The translations under genes and the position numbers were made by a program. Positions 37,222-47,578 of a stretch of DNA of 64,000 bases are shown here, piece after piece. The stretch covers positions 62,001 through 126,000 of the forward strand of contig NZ_SZZU01000002.1 in NCBI RefSeq assembly GCF_009829985.1, read 5' to 3'. This stretch comes from Pantoea sp. Aalb. Its GTDB lineage: Bacteria > Pseudomonadota > Gammaproteobacteria > Enterobacterales > Enterobacteriaceae. The notes below the pieces were generated by a model. It was not told the origin of the DNA, searched no databases, and saw nothing but the letters and a program-made list of their open reading frames with translations. How positions within the stretch are numbered: position 1 is the stretch's first letter; the number at the start of each line of letters is the position of its first letter.

Positions 37222-38967
37222 TTGCTACAAAATTATATATATTTTTTGATTATCCTAATATTTACACCGGTTGAAGCATCTAAAATATGTTTAAATATTG
37301 ATGGAGTTAATCAAAATTTCAAAAAAAATATTACGTCGCGTTTATCTACTATTATTTATAATGAAGAAATAATAAATAAAGGATTACATGATAATATTTT
37401 TCAAATAAAACTATTAAAATCGATTAAAGAAGGATTACGTGCATTTGGATATTATGAACCTAATATTAATTTTAAATGGTTTATAGTTTTATCCCATAAT
37501 AAAATACCTATTTTAGTTATTTATATTAATGCTGGTAAACCCATAAAGATAATTAATACTAATATTAATTTAAATGGAGAAGCAAAAAAAGATCTTAATT
37601 ATCAATCATTAATAAAATCAAGTAAGCTTAAAGTTGGTACTCAACTTAATCATGAAGACTATGAAAAATTTAAAAATGAACTTTCTAATTTAGCACTAAG
37701 CAATGGTTATTTTGACGCTAAATTTCAGCAGACTCAATTGGCTGTTTCTATTAAACGACATGAAGCATTATGGAATATTGATTATGATAGTGGTTTACGT
37801 TATCACTTAGGTGATATAAATTTTTATGGTTCTCCAGTTGATGTAATTTATTTAAAAAATCTTATACCATATAAAAAAGGCGATATTTATAATTCATATA
37901 TTTTAGCAGAATTAAATCGTCGTCTCTCTGCAACCGGTTGGTTTAAGTCAGTAATAATAAATCCGGAAATTCGTACAGCTAGTACCAATAAGATATTATC
38001 TTTAAATGCATTTTTATTACCGAACGTTGAAAATCTTATTAAGACCGGCATAGGTTATTCTACGGATGTAGGTTTTCGCCTTAAAGGTACGTGGGAAAAA
38101 CCTTTGATAGATAATAAAGGTCGTAATTTAACTACCAATACCTATATTTCTCCACTAGAACAACAAATAGATTTAAGGTATAAAATTCCATTATTAGAAA
38201 GTCCTCTCGAACATTACTATACCATTGCTAGTGGTATAAAGTATAGTAATATTAATGAACTTAAATCAAATTCAACTATACTGACTATATCTCGTAATTT
38301 AGAAGATAGCAATTGGCAAAAGCAAATAAGTTTACATTGGAGTTTTGATCATTTTACTCAAGGAGAATTAACAACTAATAATGTTATGTTAATTTATCCA
38401 AGTATTAGTTTAAAAAGAATCCATTCATACGGTGGATTAATTCCTACTTGGGGAGATGAACAATTATATTTAGTGGATATATCTAATCCTATTTGGGGAT
38501 CTGATGTCGAATTTCTGATTTTCCAGGCACAAAATATATGGATTCGTACATTAGGTGAAAAGCATCGATTTTTAGTACGCGCTAATTTTGGTTGGATTGA
38601 AACTAATAATTTTAATAAAATTCCACCAACTTTACGATTTTTTGCTGGTGGAGACCATAGTATTCGTGGATATAAATACAAAAATGTTGCTCAATATGAT
38701 AGAAATGGACATTTAATAGGTGCTTCAAAATTACTAACAGGATCTTTAGAATATCAATATAACTTAAAAGATAAATGGTGGAGTGCTATTTTTATTGATT
38801 CTGGTGAAGCTGTTAATGATCTTCGAGATAATCATTTTAAAATAGGTACTGGTATTGGAGTTCGTTGGTTATCCCCTTTAGGACCAATTAAGTTTGATAT
38901 TGTTCTACCTATTGATAATAAAGAACATTGTTTGCAGTTTTATGTAGGACTAGGGCTTGAGTTATGA
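37222..38967 (+). CDS. tamA: Translocation and assembly module subunit TamA
   Basis: TamA is an Omp85-family outer-membrane protein that works with TamB in lipid transport and assembly of some outer-membrane proteins. The start is TTG at 37222, six bases after AGGAG; a signal peptide of about 19 residues follows. Three POTRA domains run to about residue 260, then a 16-strand barrel with the family motif RFFAGGDHSIRGYKYK and the terminal segment LGLGLEL. At 581 residues it matches E. coli (577). Its stop overlaps the tamB start (ATGA). Confidence 0.97.
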   Translation: MLQNYIYFLIILIFTPVEASKICLNIDGVNQNFKKNITSRLSTIIYNEEIINKGLHDNIFQIKLLKSIKEGLRAFGYYEPNINFKWFIVLSHNKIPILVIYINAGKPIKIINTNINLNGEAKKDLNYQSLIKSSKLKVGTQLNHEDYEKFKNELSNLALSNGYFDAKFQQTQLAVSIKRHEALWNIDYDSGLRYHLGDINFYGSPVDVIYLKNLIPYKKGDIYNSYILAELNRRLSATGWFKSVIINPEIRTASTNKILSLNAFLLPNVENLIKTGIGYSTDVGFRLKGTWEKPLIDNKGRNLTTNTYISPLEQQIDLRYKIPLLESPLEHYYTIASGIKYSNINELKSNSTILTISRNLEDSNWQKQISLHWSFDHFTQGELTTNNVMLIYPSISLKRIHSYGGLIPTWGDEQLYLVDISNPIWGSDVEFLIFQAQNIWIRTLGEKHRFLVRANFGWIETNNFNKIPPTLRFFAGGDHSIRGYKYKNVAQYDRNGHLIGASKLLTGSLEYQYNLKDKWWSAIFIDSGEAVNDLRDNHFKIGTGIGVRWLSPLGPIKFDIVLPIDNKEHCLQFYVGLGLEL

Positions 38968-41900
38968 AGCTATGGAAAAAAAGTCTAATTATCATTAGTA
39001 TTTTTTTCATGCTTTTGTGTAGTACCATCGCTTTTATGATAGGAACAACAACTGGTTTACATTTACTATTCAAAGGTACTAATTTTTTAGTTCCTGGATT
39101 ATCTATCCAAAATATCCATGGTAGTTGGAAAAATCTAACATTGGGTTCTATTACCTATGAAATACCAGGAATTAAAATTAATGTAGAACATTTCCATTCT
39201 AAACTTAAACTTAATTGTTTATTACACTCATTAATTTGTGTTGACAATTTTGTCATAAAAGACATTAAAATAGTAATTAACAACAAACTAATTACTAATA
39301 AAAAATTAAAAAAAGAAGATAATATCTTTAATAAAGTTATCTGGAATGCCATTTTTTTTAAAAAATCTTCTATTACTTTTAATAAAATAACAATACAGCA
39401 TGTAAATATAAGAAATGATGACATGATCATTTCATTTAGGAATTTAGCTGCTAGTGTTCATTTAAAAGATCATACGATAACATTATTACCATCTTATATC
39501 GAAAATTTACTAGTAATACTACCAAAATTAACTCAAGGGTTCAATAAGAAAGCATTAGATTTAAAAGACTCTCATGAAAATTTTAATGTACAAGATATCC
39601 ATAAAAAACTGAAATTCATTTTTTTAAAAAAAATTATACCAGATTATCGTAATATTGAATTACCTATAAATATTATATTACAAAAATTATTAATTAATCA
39701 TATAAAAATAACTAATGGCTTTAATTTATTTATTATTAATTTATTTTTTTTAAAAGCACAAATGATTAATAGGAATATACAAATTACAACTTTGTTTATT
39801 AATTCGTCATATGGCAATTTAATTGCTAATGGTAATATTAATTTAATTAATAATTGGCCAATAAAATTCATACTGACTAGTAAAGTACATTTTTTGTCTT
39901 TCATAAATGAAAAAATTAAATTAAATCTTACTGGAGAAATATATGATAATCTTAAAATAAGGATGATTTTATTAGGTCCAATGTGTGCTCAACTTGATGC
40001 AGTATTACAACTATCTAAGGTGGGATTACCTTTATCTTTAGTAATTAGTAGTTCAGAATTACACTGGCCGTTAAGTGATTCAGTACAATATCAAGTATAT
40101 AATTTCAATTATAAATTAACCGGTAGAGTTAATGATTATATAATGTCATTACGTACTATATTTAAAAGTAATATAATACCATTATCTAATATAGTATTAA
40201 ATGCTCGAGGTAATTTCAAACAATTAAGGCTTGATAAATTACAATTAATATCTTCGAAAAGTTATATTAATTTAACCGCTTTAGTGGATTGGAATACAAA
40301 TATCAACTGGTATAGTAATTTAAATTTCTCTAATATAGATCTTATAAATCATTATCCAAAATGGCCTACAAAGCTTAATGGTGAAATTTTAGCTTGTGGG
40401 ATCTTAGATAGTCCTAATTGGTCATTTAGTATTCTTAAGTTTATTGTAAATGGTAATATTAGAAATAATTTAATGCATGCTAGTGGTTCGTTTATAGGTA
40501 ATAGTAATTATTTTTGGAAAATACCGAGTATTAATGTTACTTTTGGTCTTAATTCTTTAATTATAAAAGGTGAGTTAGGTAATAAATTAAATTTAGATAT
40601 AAATATCGATGCTTTAAAACTTAATCATACTTTACCAAATTTAGGAGGTATGATTAAAAGTACTATAAAAATAGGTGGAACTTTCAATTCTCCTCAACTA
40701 TTAGCTAAGATTAGTGCAAATGAATTTCGTTGGAAAAAATTAAAAATTCATCGTTTATTACTGAAAAGTAATCTAAAATCTAGTAATCAAATTACTGGAA
40801 AGTTACAATTATATATAGAAAAATTAAAACAAGATACAAGCCAATTAAATTCTTTAATATTTTTTGCTAATGGTAATGAGCAACAACATCATATCACTCT
40901 TAATATAAAAACTCCTAATATATCAGGTTTATTATTATTACATGGTCAATTTAATCGAAAAAATAGACATTGGTATGGAAAAATACAAAAAACACGACTT
41001 AATACTTTAATAGGTAACTGGGAGTTAATGCAATCAATATCAATCGACTATTTAAATAGCATTCACACTATTATAATTAAACCACATTGTTGGCAAAATA
41101 TGAAATCTCAGCTATGTATTCCAAAACCTATTAAAATAGGTCCAAAAGGATATTTGCATATAGTGATGAATAACTTTGATCTTGCAATGGTAAAATCTTT
41201 ATTTAATTATTCTATTACGATTAATGGAATGATAAATGGGGATACATTTATTTATTGGAATCCTAATAGTATATTACCAATAGTTAATCTTTCTTTAACG
41301 GGGAAAAATATAAAAGTTAGCCAAGACATTCAAGACAACATATTACTAGTGATATGTGAAACATTTAAGATAAATGCTACATTGCATAATAATAACGAAT
41401 TTAATTTAAAATGGTTAATAAGTATAGTTCATAACGGTCAATTAAAAGGTAATATACAAGTAATTCATGATTACAAAGAAAACAAAGATTATATTGCAGG
41501 TTTAATTAATGTAAAGAATATCTCCTTAAGTATGTTTAATACTATATTCAATAATATTTCTAATATTAAAGGTAATGTAAATAGTTATTTACTTCTAAAA
41601 GGTAATTTGCAACATCCACAATTATTTGGTGAATTAGGATTGGTTAATGTAAAATTTAAAAATAAAGCGATACCAATTAATATTATAGCTTCTAACTTTA
41701 AAATACTTTTTATAGGTGTTAATGCTATAATTAAAGGATCTATAAAAACAAAAGAAGGTAATATCCATCTTAATGGCGATGCTAATTGGAATCAATTAGA
41801 TAATTGGTATATACGTACTACTGTACAAAGCAATCATATGCACATAGTGATACCGTCTATTATAAATATGGATATATTTCCTTATATATTAGTTGAAATT

Positions 41901-42752
41901 AATCCATTTATTTTAAGTATAAAAGGTACGTTTGATATTCCTAGTGCACATATTAAAATTCAGAAAGTACCTGCAAGAGTTAATGGTGTATCTTCTGATG
42001 AAGTAATGCTGGATAAAAAGTTACAATCTATTAAAAAACCAAAAAATTTTATAATACCTATTAACTTAAATTTAAATGTTCATCTTGGGAATAATATAGA
42101 GTTTTCTGCGTTTGGATTAAATGGTAAATTACATGGTAATCTTAAACTAATACAAGATAATACTGGTTTTGGATTACATGGACACATTAATATTTCTTCT
42201 GGTCGTTTTCAAGCATATGGTCAAGATTTAATTGTCCGCAAAGGTGAATTACAATTTTCAGGACCACTATATAATCCTTATATTAATTTAGAAGCGATTC
42301 GTAATCCTAGTATTACTAAAAATAATGTGACCTCTGGATTGCATGTTGTTGGTTTAATTAATGCGCCTAAAATAGAAGTTTTTTCAAATCCAGTAATGTC
42401 CAAACAAGAAGCTCTCTCTTATTTATTACATGGTAAAGAATTCAGTAGAGATAGTGATATTAATGTACTAACTTCAATATTTATTAGTATAGGAATTGCA
42501 AAAAGTGAACATATTATCACTGAAATTGGACAAAGATTTGGTATTAGTAGTCTTGTACTAAATATTGGTAATAGTCGTCAAGTACAGCTAAATGGTTATT
42601 TATTACCGAATTTACAAGTAAAATATGATATTGGAATATTTAATTCACTGTCTACATTCACTATTCGTTATCGTCTTATGCCTAAATTTTATTTAGAAAT
42701 TATATCAGGGCTTAATCAAGCAATAGATTTAATATATCAATTTGAATTTTGA
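38964..42752 (+). CDS. tamB: Translocation and assembly module subunit TamB
   Basis: TamB is an inner-membrane-anchored AsmA-like protein whose long beta-taco bridges the periplasm to TamA and carries phospholipids. The 1262-residue product (1259 in E. coli) has an N-terminal membrane helix at residues 8-30, a long repetitive beta-rich middle dominated by Asn, Ile, Lys and Leu, and the conserved C-terminal DUF490 domain with GLHGHINISSGRFQAYGQDL, KGELQFSGPLYNP and SKQEALSYLLHG. It is the largest open frame in the window and uninterrupted despite strong AT drift. Overlap with tamA implies coupled translation. E. coli ytfP, downstream, is missing. Confidence 0.97.
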   Translation: MKLWKKSLIIISIFFMLLCSTIAFMIGTTTGLHLLFKGTNFLVPGLSIQNIHGSWKNLTLGSITYEIPGIKINVEHFHSKLKLNCLLHSLICVDNFVIKDIKIVINNKLITNKKLKKEDNIFNKVIWNAIFFKKSSITFNKITIQHVNIRNDDMIISFRNLAASVHLKDHTITLLPSYIENLLVILPKLTQGFNKKALDLKDSHENFNVQDIHKKLKFIFLKKIIPDYRNIELPINIILQKLLINHIKITNGFNLFIINLFFLKAQMINRNIQITTLFINSSYGNLIANGNINLINNWPIKFILTSKVHFLSFINEKIKLNLTGEIYDNLKIRMILLGPMCAQLDAVLQLSKVGLPLSLVISSSELHWPLSDSVQYQVYNFNYKLTGRVNDYIMSLRTIFKSNIIPLSNIVLNARGNFKQLRLDKLQLISSKSYINLTALVDWNTNINWYSNLNFSNIDLINHYPKWPTKLNGEILACGILDSPNWSFSILKFIVNGNIRNNLMHASGSFIGNSNYFWKIPSINVTFGLNSLIIKGELGNKLNLDINIDALKLNHTLPNLGGMIKSTIKIGGTFNSPQLLAKISANEFRWKKLKIHRLLLKSNLKSSNQITGKLQLYIEKLKQDTSQLNSLIFFANGNEQQHHITLNIKTPNISGLLLLHGQFNRKNRHWYGKIQKTRLNTLIGNWELMQSISIDYLNSIHTIIIKPHCWQNMKSQLCIPKPIKIGPKGYLHIVMNNFDLAMVKSLFNYSITINGMINGDTFIYWNPNSILPIVNLSLTGKNIKVSQDIQDNILLVICETFKINATLHNNNEFNLKWLISIVHNGQLKGNIQVIHDYKENKDYIAGLINVKNISLSMFNTIFNNISNIKGNVNSYLLLKGNLQHPQLFGELGLVNVKFKNKAIPINIIASNFKILFIGVNAIIKGSIKTKEGNIHLNGDANWNQLDNWYIRTTVQSNHMHIVIPSIINMDIFPYILVEINPFILSIKGTFDIPSAHIKIQKVPARVNGVSSDEVMLDKKLQSIKKPKNFIIPINLNLNVHLGNNIEFSAFGLNGKLHGNLKLIQDNTGFGLHGHINISSGRFQAYGQDLIVRKGELQFSGPLYNPYINLEAIRNPSITKNNVTSGLHVVGLINAPKIEVFSNPVMSKQEALSYLLHGKEFSRDSDINVLTSIFISIGIAKSEHIITEIGQRFGISSLVLNIGNSRQVQLNGYLLPNLQVKYDIGIFNSLSTFTIRYRLMPKFYLEIISGLNQAIDLIYQFEF

Positions 42753-42871
42753 TTAATTAATTTTTATATTAAAATAATTCATTTAAATTTAGAAAAATTG
42801 AAAATTTAATAAATAGTGATAAAAATATTAATTGACTGTATTTGAGTATTTATATTAATAATGTTTAACTA

Positions 42872-42903
42872 ATATAAAAAATGTACTAATCTATTGATTA
42901 GTA
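42872..42903 (-). terminator. Intrinsic terminator of ppa
   Basis: On the minus strand TACTAATC and GATTAGTA (42884-42903) form an eight-base-pair stem with a four-base loop, followed by CATTTTTTATATT. It lies 50 bases beyond the ppa stop. Confidence 0.6.
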
Positions 42904-42952
42904 ATAATCACATGTAATTCTTACTAAGAAGAAAATAAATTATATTAAAAAA

Positions 42953-43489
42953 TTAATTTATTCTTTGTGCACGTTTAATAGATGAAATAATTTCTTCTTT
43001 TGCAGCTTTTACATCATCCCATCCTTCAATTTTTATCCACTTATCTTTTTCTAGATCTTTGTAATGTTCAAAAAAGTAAGTAATTTGAGAACGGAGTAAT
43101 TTTGAAAGATCTGTTATATCTTTAATATCATCATATTGTTTGCTCACTGTTGTATGAGGTACAGCAATTATTTTTGTGTCTATTCCCGATTCATCAATCA
43201 TTCTTAATATTCCTATGGGACGACAAAGGATTATAGATGTAAGATTAAGAGGATAAGGAGATGGGACTAATACATCAATTGGATCACCATCTAGAGATAA
43301 CGTATTATTTACATAACCATAATTACATGGATAAAACATGGTACTAGGAATAAAACGATCTACAAATAATGCACCAGAATTTTTCTCTATTTCATACTTT
43401 ATTGGATTACTATTAGCAGAAATTTCTATAATAACATAAATATCTTCCGGTACATTTTTACCTGTAGGTATTTCTTGGCTTAAATACAT
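42953..43489 (-). CDS. ppa: Inorganic pyrophosphatase
   Basis: Ppa hydrolyses pyrophosphate and so drives biosynthetic reactions. The 178-residue product (176 in E. coli) has EISANSNPIKYEIEK, FYPCNYGYV, the metal-binding DGDPIDVLV and a further conserved aspartate in DESGIDTKI, so the active site is complete. It converges with tamB. E. coli has ytfP, ytfQ and others nearby, and fbp and mpl further on; here a DUF441 gene follows on the same strand upstream. Confidence 0.99.
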   Translation of the reverse strand: MYLSQEIPTGKNVPEDIYVIIEISANSNPIKYEIEKNSGALFVDRFIPSTMFYPCNYGYVNNTLSLDGDPIDVLVPSPYPLNLTSIILCRPIGILRMIDESGIDTKIIAVPHTTVSKQYDDIKDITDLSKLLRSQITYFFEHYKDLEKDKWIKIEGWDDVKAAKEEIISSIKRAQRIN

Positions 43490-43537
43490 TTAAATATCCT
43501 TAAACTATTCTATTAAATTAAAATTACTATATCATCT

Positions 43538-43568
43538 AAAAAAATTAATCATACATTTTTAATGTATG
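43538..43568 (-). terminator. Candidate terminator of the DUF441 gene
   Basis: On the minus strand CATACATT and AATGTATG (43550-43568) form an eight-base-pair stem with a three-base loop. Five bases later comes a run of seven T (43544-43538). It begins 14 bases beyond the stop of the gene at 43583. Confidence 0.5.
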
Positions 43569-43582
43569 AAATTATTAGATAT

Positions 43583-44032
43583 TTATCTTGTCGTAAAAAA
43601 TAAAGAAACGATACCAGCAGCAATCAATGGTCCAACTGGTACACCACGGCAGAAAGCTACACCGATTGCTGTACCAATTAATAATCCACCTATTATAGAT
43701 GGTTGCACTGTCATAAAATGAATGCCGCGCCCTCCTAGCCAAGCAACAAAAATACCGATAATAATTGCTAAAATTGACTGTGAATTAGAAAAAGATTTTA
43801 ATAAAGAAGAACTTGTTAGAGAACCACTTGCTAGAGGTGCCATTACTGATATAGTGAGTATAATAATACCTATGTAGATACCGTGTTTTTCAATATATGG
43901 TAATAATTGAGATAATGGAGTTAACTGAATCGTTAGTAAAATTAAAATGGAAATAGTAACAGCGTTATTATGTACAAAATAGCTAAGAACGGCAAGGCAA
44001 ATAATAATAATAGTTGAATCATAATTAGCCAT
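43583..44032 (-). CDS. yeaL: DUF441 family inner-membrane protein (YeaL-like)
   Basis: The 149-residue product is an integral membrane protein with four or five hydrophobic segments. Family signatures are HNNAVTISILILL, IGIIILTISVMAPLASG, AWLGGRGIHFM and FCRGVPVGPLIAAGIVSL, closely like E. coli YeaL (148 residues). The family's function is not known. In E. coli yeaL lies at a distant location, so its position here between ppa and mpl is not ancestral relative to E. coli. The start codon ATG is followed by a short polar N-terminus. Retention in a reduced genome suggests a useful role, unknown. Confidence 0.92.
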   Translation of the reverse strand: MANYDSTIIIICLAVLSYFVHNNAVTISILILLTIQLTPLSQLLPYIEKHGIYIGIIILTISVMAPLASGSLTSSSLLKSFSNSQSILAIIIGIFVAWLGGRGIHFMTVQPSIIGGLLIGTAIGVAFCRGVPVGPLIAAGIVSLFFTTR

Positions 44033-44550
44033 AATTTTTACCTTGATAATAGCGCATGTTATAACGATTAATTTTAAATAGTATTATTTTATTTATTTAT
44101 TTATTATAATATACATTATTTACAATAAATGTAAGTTTTAAATCTTATTTAATTAATAATAAATATTACTCTTACTTACTAAAATTTTTAAAATCATCGC
44201 TAATTTATTAGCTACGGTAAGTAATAAAATATTATTTTACTAGATACTATTTCAGTTAAGACATTATAAATTGCTTTATTGCTAGTCGTAACATTATATT
44301 TTTTAGTGAGAATAAATTGGAATTAATAAATACTAATCTAATTTCCTTTTTTTAATCTTTTTATTGATATAAATAAATGAATTAAATATTTAAAGTAAGT
44401 AAATAAGAAATGATTGTTATCATTTAATCCATGAATAAAATGAAATAAGTATCGCTTATGACTAATAATAAATTTATTTACTTTTTATTAAAGTCTGTTA
44501 AATCACTGAAAGTGAGAATTTACTAAATTTTTAAGTAATGGATCTCTTGT
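44033..44550. other. Spacer between DUF441 gene and mpl remnant
   Basis: E. coli has fbp between ppa and mpl; it is not recognisable here. A hairpin-like AAATGAT-TGTT-ATCATTT lies at about 44408-44425. Otherwise AT-rich and featureless. Confidence 0.5.
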
Positions 44551-45930
44551 ATGCATATTCATATCATTGGGATTTGTGGTTCTTTCATGAGTGGAATTGC
44601 AATACTAGCTCGTTCATTAGGACATCACAACTGGTACAAATGTTAATTTTTATCCACCAGCAAGTAAAATTTTAAAAAAGCAATCATTTAAATTGATTAA
44701 ATTGTATCATACAAGTCAATTAAATCCAATTCCAGATATAGTTATTATTAGTTTAGTAACTCAATTAATCGTGGTAATCTATGTATATAAATGGTTTTAG
44801 AACGTAATATACCTTATTTTTGGTCCACAATGGTTGCATGATTTTATATTAGGTGATCGTTGGGTAGTTGCAGTAACAGGTACTCATAGAAAAACTACTA
44901 CTGCAGGAATGATAGCATGGATTTTAGAATATTATGGATTTGAACCTGGATTTACTATCTAAGATATTCCTAGAAATTTTAATGTTTTAGCTCAATTAGG
45001 AAAAAGTACGTTATTTGTTGTTGAAGCAGATGAATATGATAGCGCTTTTTTGATAAACGCTTTCAGTTTATTTATTATTGCCCTCGTACATTAATACTTA
45101 ATAATCTTATATTTAACTACGCAGATATTTTTAATGATTTATACTCAATTCAAAAATAATTTCATTATTTAATTTATACTGTACCAGATTATGGAAAGAT
45201 TTTATCACCAAAATATGATAATCACTTAAAGCAAGTGATGGCAATGGGATGTTGGAGCGAACAGGGAATGATAGGTTTTTATAGTCAAGGGCAAGCGAAA
45301 AAAATTACTTTAGATGCATCTTGTTGGGAAATATGGTTTAATAATAAAAAAATAGCAAAAGTAAATTAGAATCTAATAGGAGAGCATAATATGCATAATG
45401 GTTTAATGGCAATTGCTGCTACTCGTCATGTTGGAGTTAAGCCATCTGATGCTAGTCAAGCTCTTAATAAATTTATTAATGTACGTCGTCGTATTGAATT
45501 GTGTGGGGTATTAAATGGAATTAAAGTATATAAGAAGATTTTGCTAATCATCCTATAGCTATTCTTGCTACGTTAGCAGCGTTACGTAGTAAAATTGGAG
45601 GCACTGCACATATTTTGGCAATAGTAGAACTAAATTCTAATACCATGAAAATAGGTATAAATAATCACGAGATAGGGCTATCATTAGGGCGTGCTGATGA
45701 AGTGTTTTTTTTAATTAAATGATAGCTAATAGCTACATGATAGCTAATAGCAAGCATTAGATATTATTAATTCATGGATACAGCCTGCACATTGAAGTGC
45801 AGATATTGATGTACTATTAGAAATAGTAGTGAAAGCAGCCTAGCTAGGTGACTCTATTTTAATCATTAGCACTAATACATACTTTAGTAACATTTACCAA
45901 AAGCTTTTGGCTTGTTTAAAAAATTTATAA
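44551..45930 (+). pseudogene. mpl: Decayed UDP-MurNAc-tripeptide ligase gene
   Basis: Mpl reattaches recycled murein tripeptide to UDP-MurNAc. The remnant spans 1380 bases, almost exactly the E. coli gene length (457 codons), and successive pieces in all three frames match in order: MHIHIIGICGSFMSGIAILA, a stretch ending at a TAA near 44646, VVAVTGTHRKTTTAGMIAWI, VVEADEYD-like, MAMGCWSEQ, GEHNMHNGLMAIAATRHVG, and the end TYFSNIYQKLLACL before TAA 45928. There are several frameshifts and internal stops, the P-loop Gly is changed to Arg (GTHRKTTT), and an 18-base-period duplication occurs at 45719-45751. No functional product is possible. Position upstream of pmbA is as in E. coli. Confidence 0.95.
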
Positions 45931-46237
45931 CTTTAGATTTATAATTATTTAATTTAATATATAAAGTATTTTACTAATTTTTTATAGTAAGTATTAAATA
46001 TACTTAAATTTTCTTAATTATAGTTAGCTATATTATTTTAATAAAAAATAATATTTAATTATAGAAAAGATTATTACCAATAAATTTGAAAATTAATATT
46101 TAATTACTTTTATTGTTTTTTAAGGTTAAAACGTTTTTTTTCTATTTAATAGTATTAAAAATATTTTTTCAATGTGATGATAGTATCATTCTATATATAT
46201 GTATGTACAATATATATTAAGGTTAAATAACTACATA
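45931..46237. other. Spacer between mpl remnant and pmbA
   Basis: E. coli yjgA (darP) lies here; nothing of it is visible. AAGG at 46219-46222 may serve pmbA. Confidence 0.5.
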
Positions 46238-47578
46238 ATGAACATATTGACTCAGATTAACGAACAACGTAAATTATTAGAAAGTGCAGCTGCACAAGCT
46301 TTGGAGTTAGCAAAGTCTAGTACTGATGGCGCAGAAGTAACTATTACTAAAACTATAGGTATTTGTGTTAGTACTCGCTATGGTGAAGTTGAAAATGTTG
46401 AGTTTAATAATGATGGTGCACTTTATATTACTGTCTATCACAAAAATTGTAAAGGTATAGCATCTTCAACTAATTTAACTCCAAAAGCTATTAAAGCTAC
46501 TGTACAAGCAGCAATCGATATTGCGTACTATACTTCAGCTGATCCTTATGCAGCACCAGCTGATTGTGAATTATTAGCGTTTGAATCTCCAGATCTTGAT
46601 CTTTACCATCCTTGGGAAATTAACGTTGAACATGCTATAAACTTAGCAGCACATGCTGAACAAGTATCGTTAAATGCAGATAAACGAATTACTAATACTG
46701 AAGGCGGCAATTTTAATAGCCATGTAGGTATTAAAGTATTTGGAAGTAACTATGGTATGTTACAAAGTTACTGTTCTAGTCGGCATTCTCTTTCTAGTTG
46801 TGTTATTGCAGAGCAAAATGGTAGCATGGAACGTGATTATGCTTATACTATTGGTCGTTCCATTGATGATCTTAAGAGTGCTGAGTGGGTAGGTAAGGAA
46901 TGTGCTCATCGTGTATTATCACGCTTATTACCTCGTAAACTTTCTACTATGAAAGCACCGGTACTTTTTACTCCAGAAGTATCAGTTGATTTATTTAGTC
47001 ATCTTATTAATGCTATTAGCGGAACTAGTGTATATCTTAAATCTACTTTTTTACTAAATTCTCTTGGTCAATCTATTTTTCCATCATGGTTAACCATTAA
47101 AGAAAATCCACATATATTAAAAGGTTTAGCTTCAAAACCATTTGATAGTGAAGGTGTACGTGTTCAAACAAGTAATATTGTTAATAATGGGATATTACAG
47201 AATTGGTTAATGACTAGTTATTCAGCACGTAAATTAGGTTTACAAACAACTGGTCATGCTGGTGGTATACATAATTGGTATATTCCTGGACAAGGGTATA
47301 GCTTTAAAGACCTACTAAAACAAATGAATCGTGGTCTTGTAGTAACAGAACTCATGGGACAAGGTGTTAATTATATTAATGGTAATTATTCGCGAGGTGC
47401 AGTAGGTTATTGGGTTGAAAACAATGAGATTCAATATCCTGTAAGCGAAATCACCATTGCCAGTAATTTAAAAGACATGTGGCGCAATATGATAACAATT
47501 GGTGATGATATTGAAACACGTAGTAATATCCAATGTGGTTCAGTTTTATTACCTGAAATGAACATTGCTGGTAAATAA
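46238..47578 (+). CDS. pmbA: TldE/PmbA, partner subunit of TldD protease
   Basis: PmbA (TldE) is the non-zinc subunit of the TldD/TldE protease. I chose the ATG at 46238 (MNILTQINEQRKLLE), giving 446 residues against 450 in E. coli; an in-frame ATG 13 codons upstream would add a segment with no counterpart. Conserved segments are CVSTRYGEVENVEFNNDGA, KRITNTEGGNFNSH, YSARKLGLQTTGHAGGIHNW and IETRSNIQCGSVLLPEM. As expected it lacks the HExxxH motif. It is at the right edge of the 94-96-minute block. Confidence 0.97.
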   Translation: MNILTQINEQRKLLESAAAQALELAKSSTDGAEVTITKTIGICVSTRYGEVENVEFNNDGALYITVYHKNCKGIASSTNLTPKAIKATVQAAIDIAYYTSADPYAAPADCELLAFESPDLDLYHPWEINVEHAINLAAHAEQVSLNADKRITNTEGGNFNSHVGIKVFGSNYGMLQSYCSSRHSLSSCVIAEQNGSMERDYAYTIGRSIDDLKSAEWVGKECAHRVLSRLLPRKLSTMKAPVLFTPEVSVDLFSHLINAISGTSVYLKSTFLLNSLGQSIFPSWLTIKENPHILKGLASKPFDSEGVRVQTSNIVNNGILQNWLMTSYSARKLGLQTTGHAGGIHNWYIPGQGYSFKDLLKQMNRGLVVTELMGQGVNYINGNYSRGAVGYWVENNEIQYPVSEITIASNLKDMWRNMITIGDDIETRSNIQCGSVLLPEMNIAGK

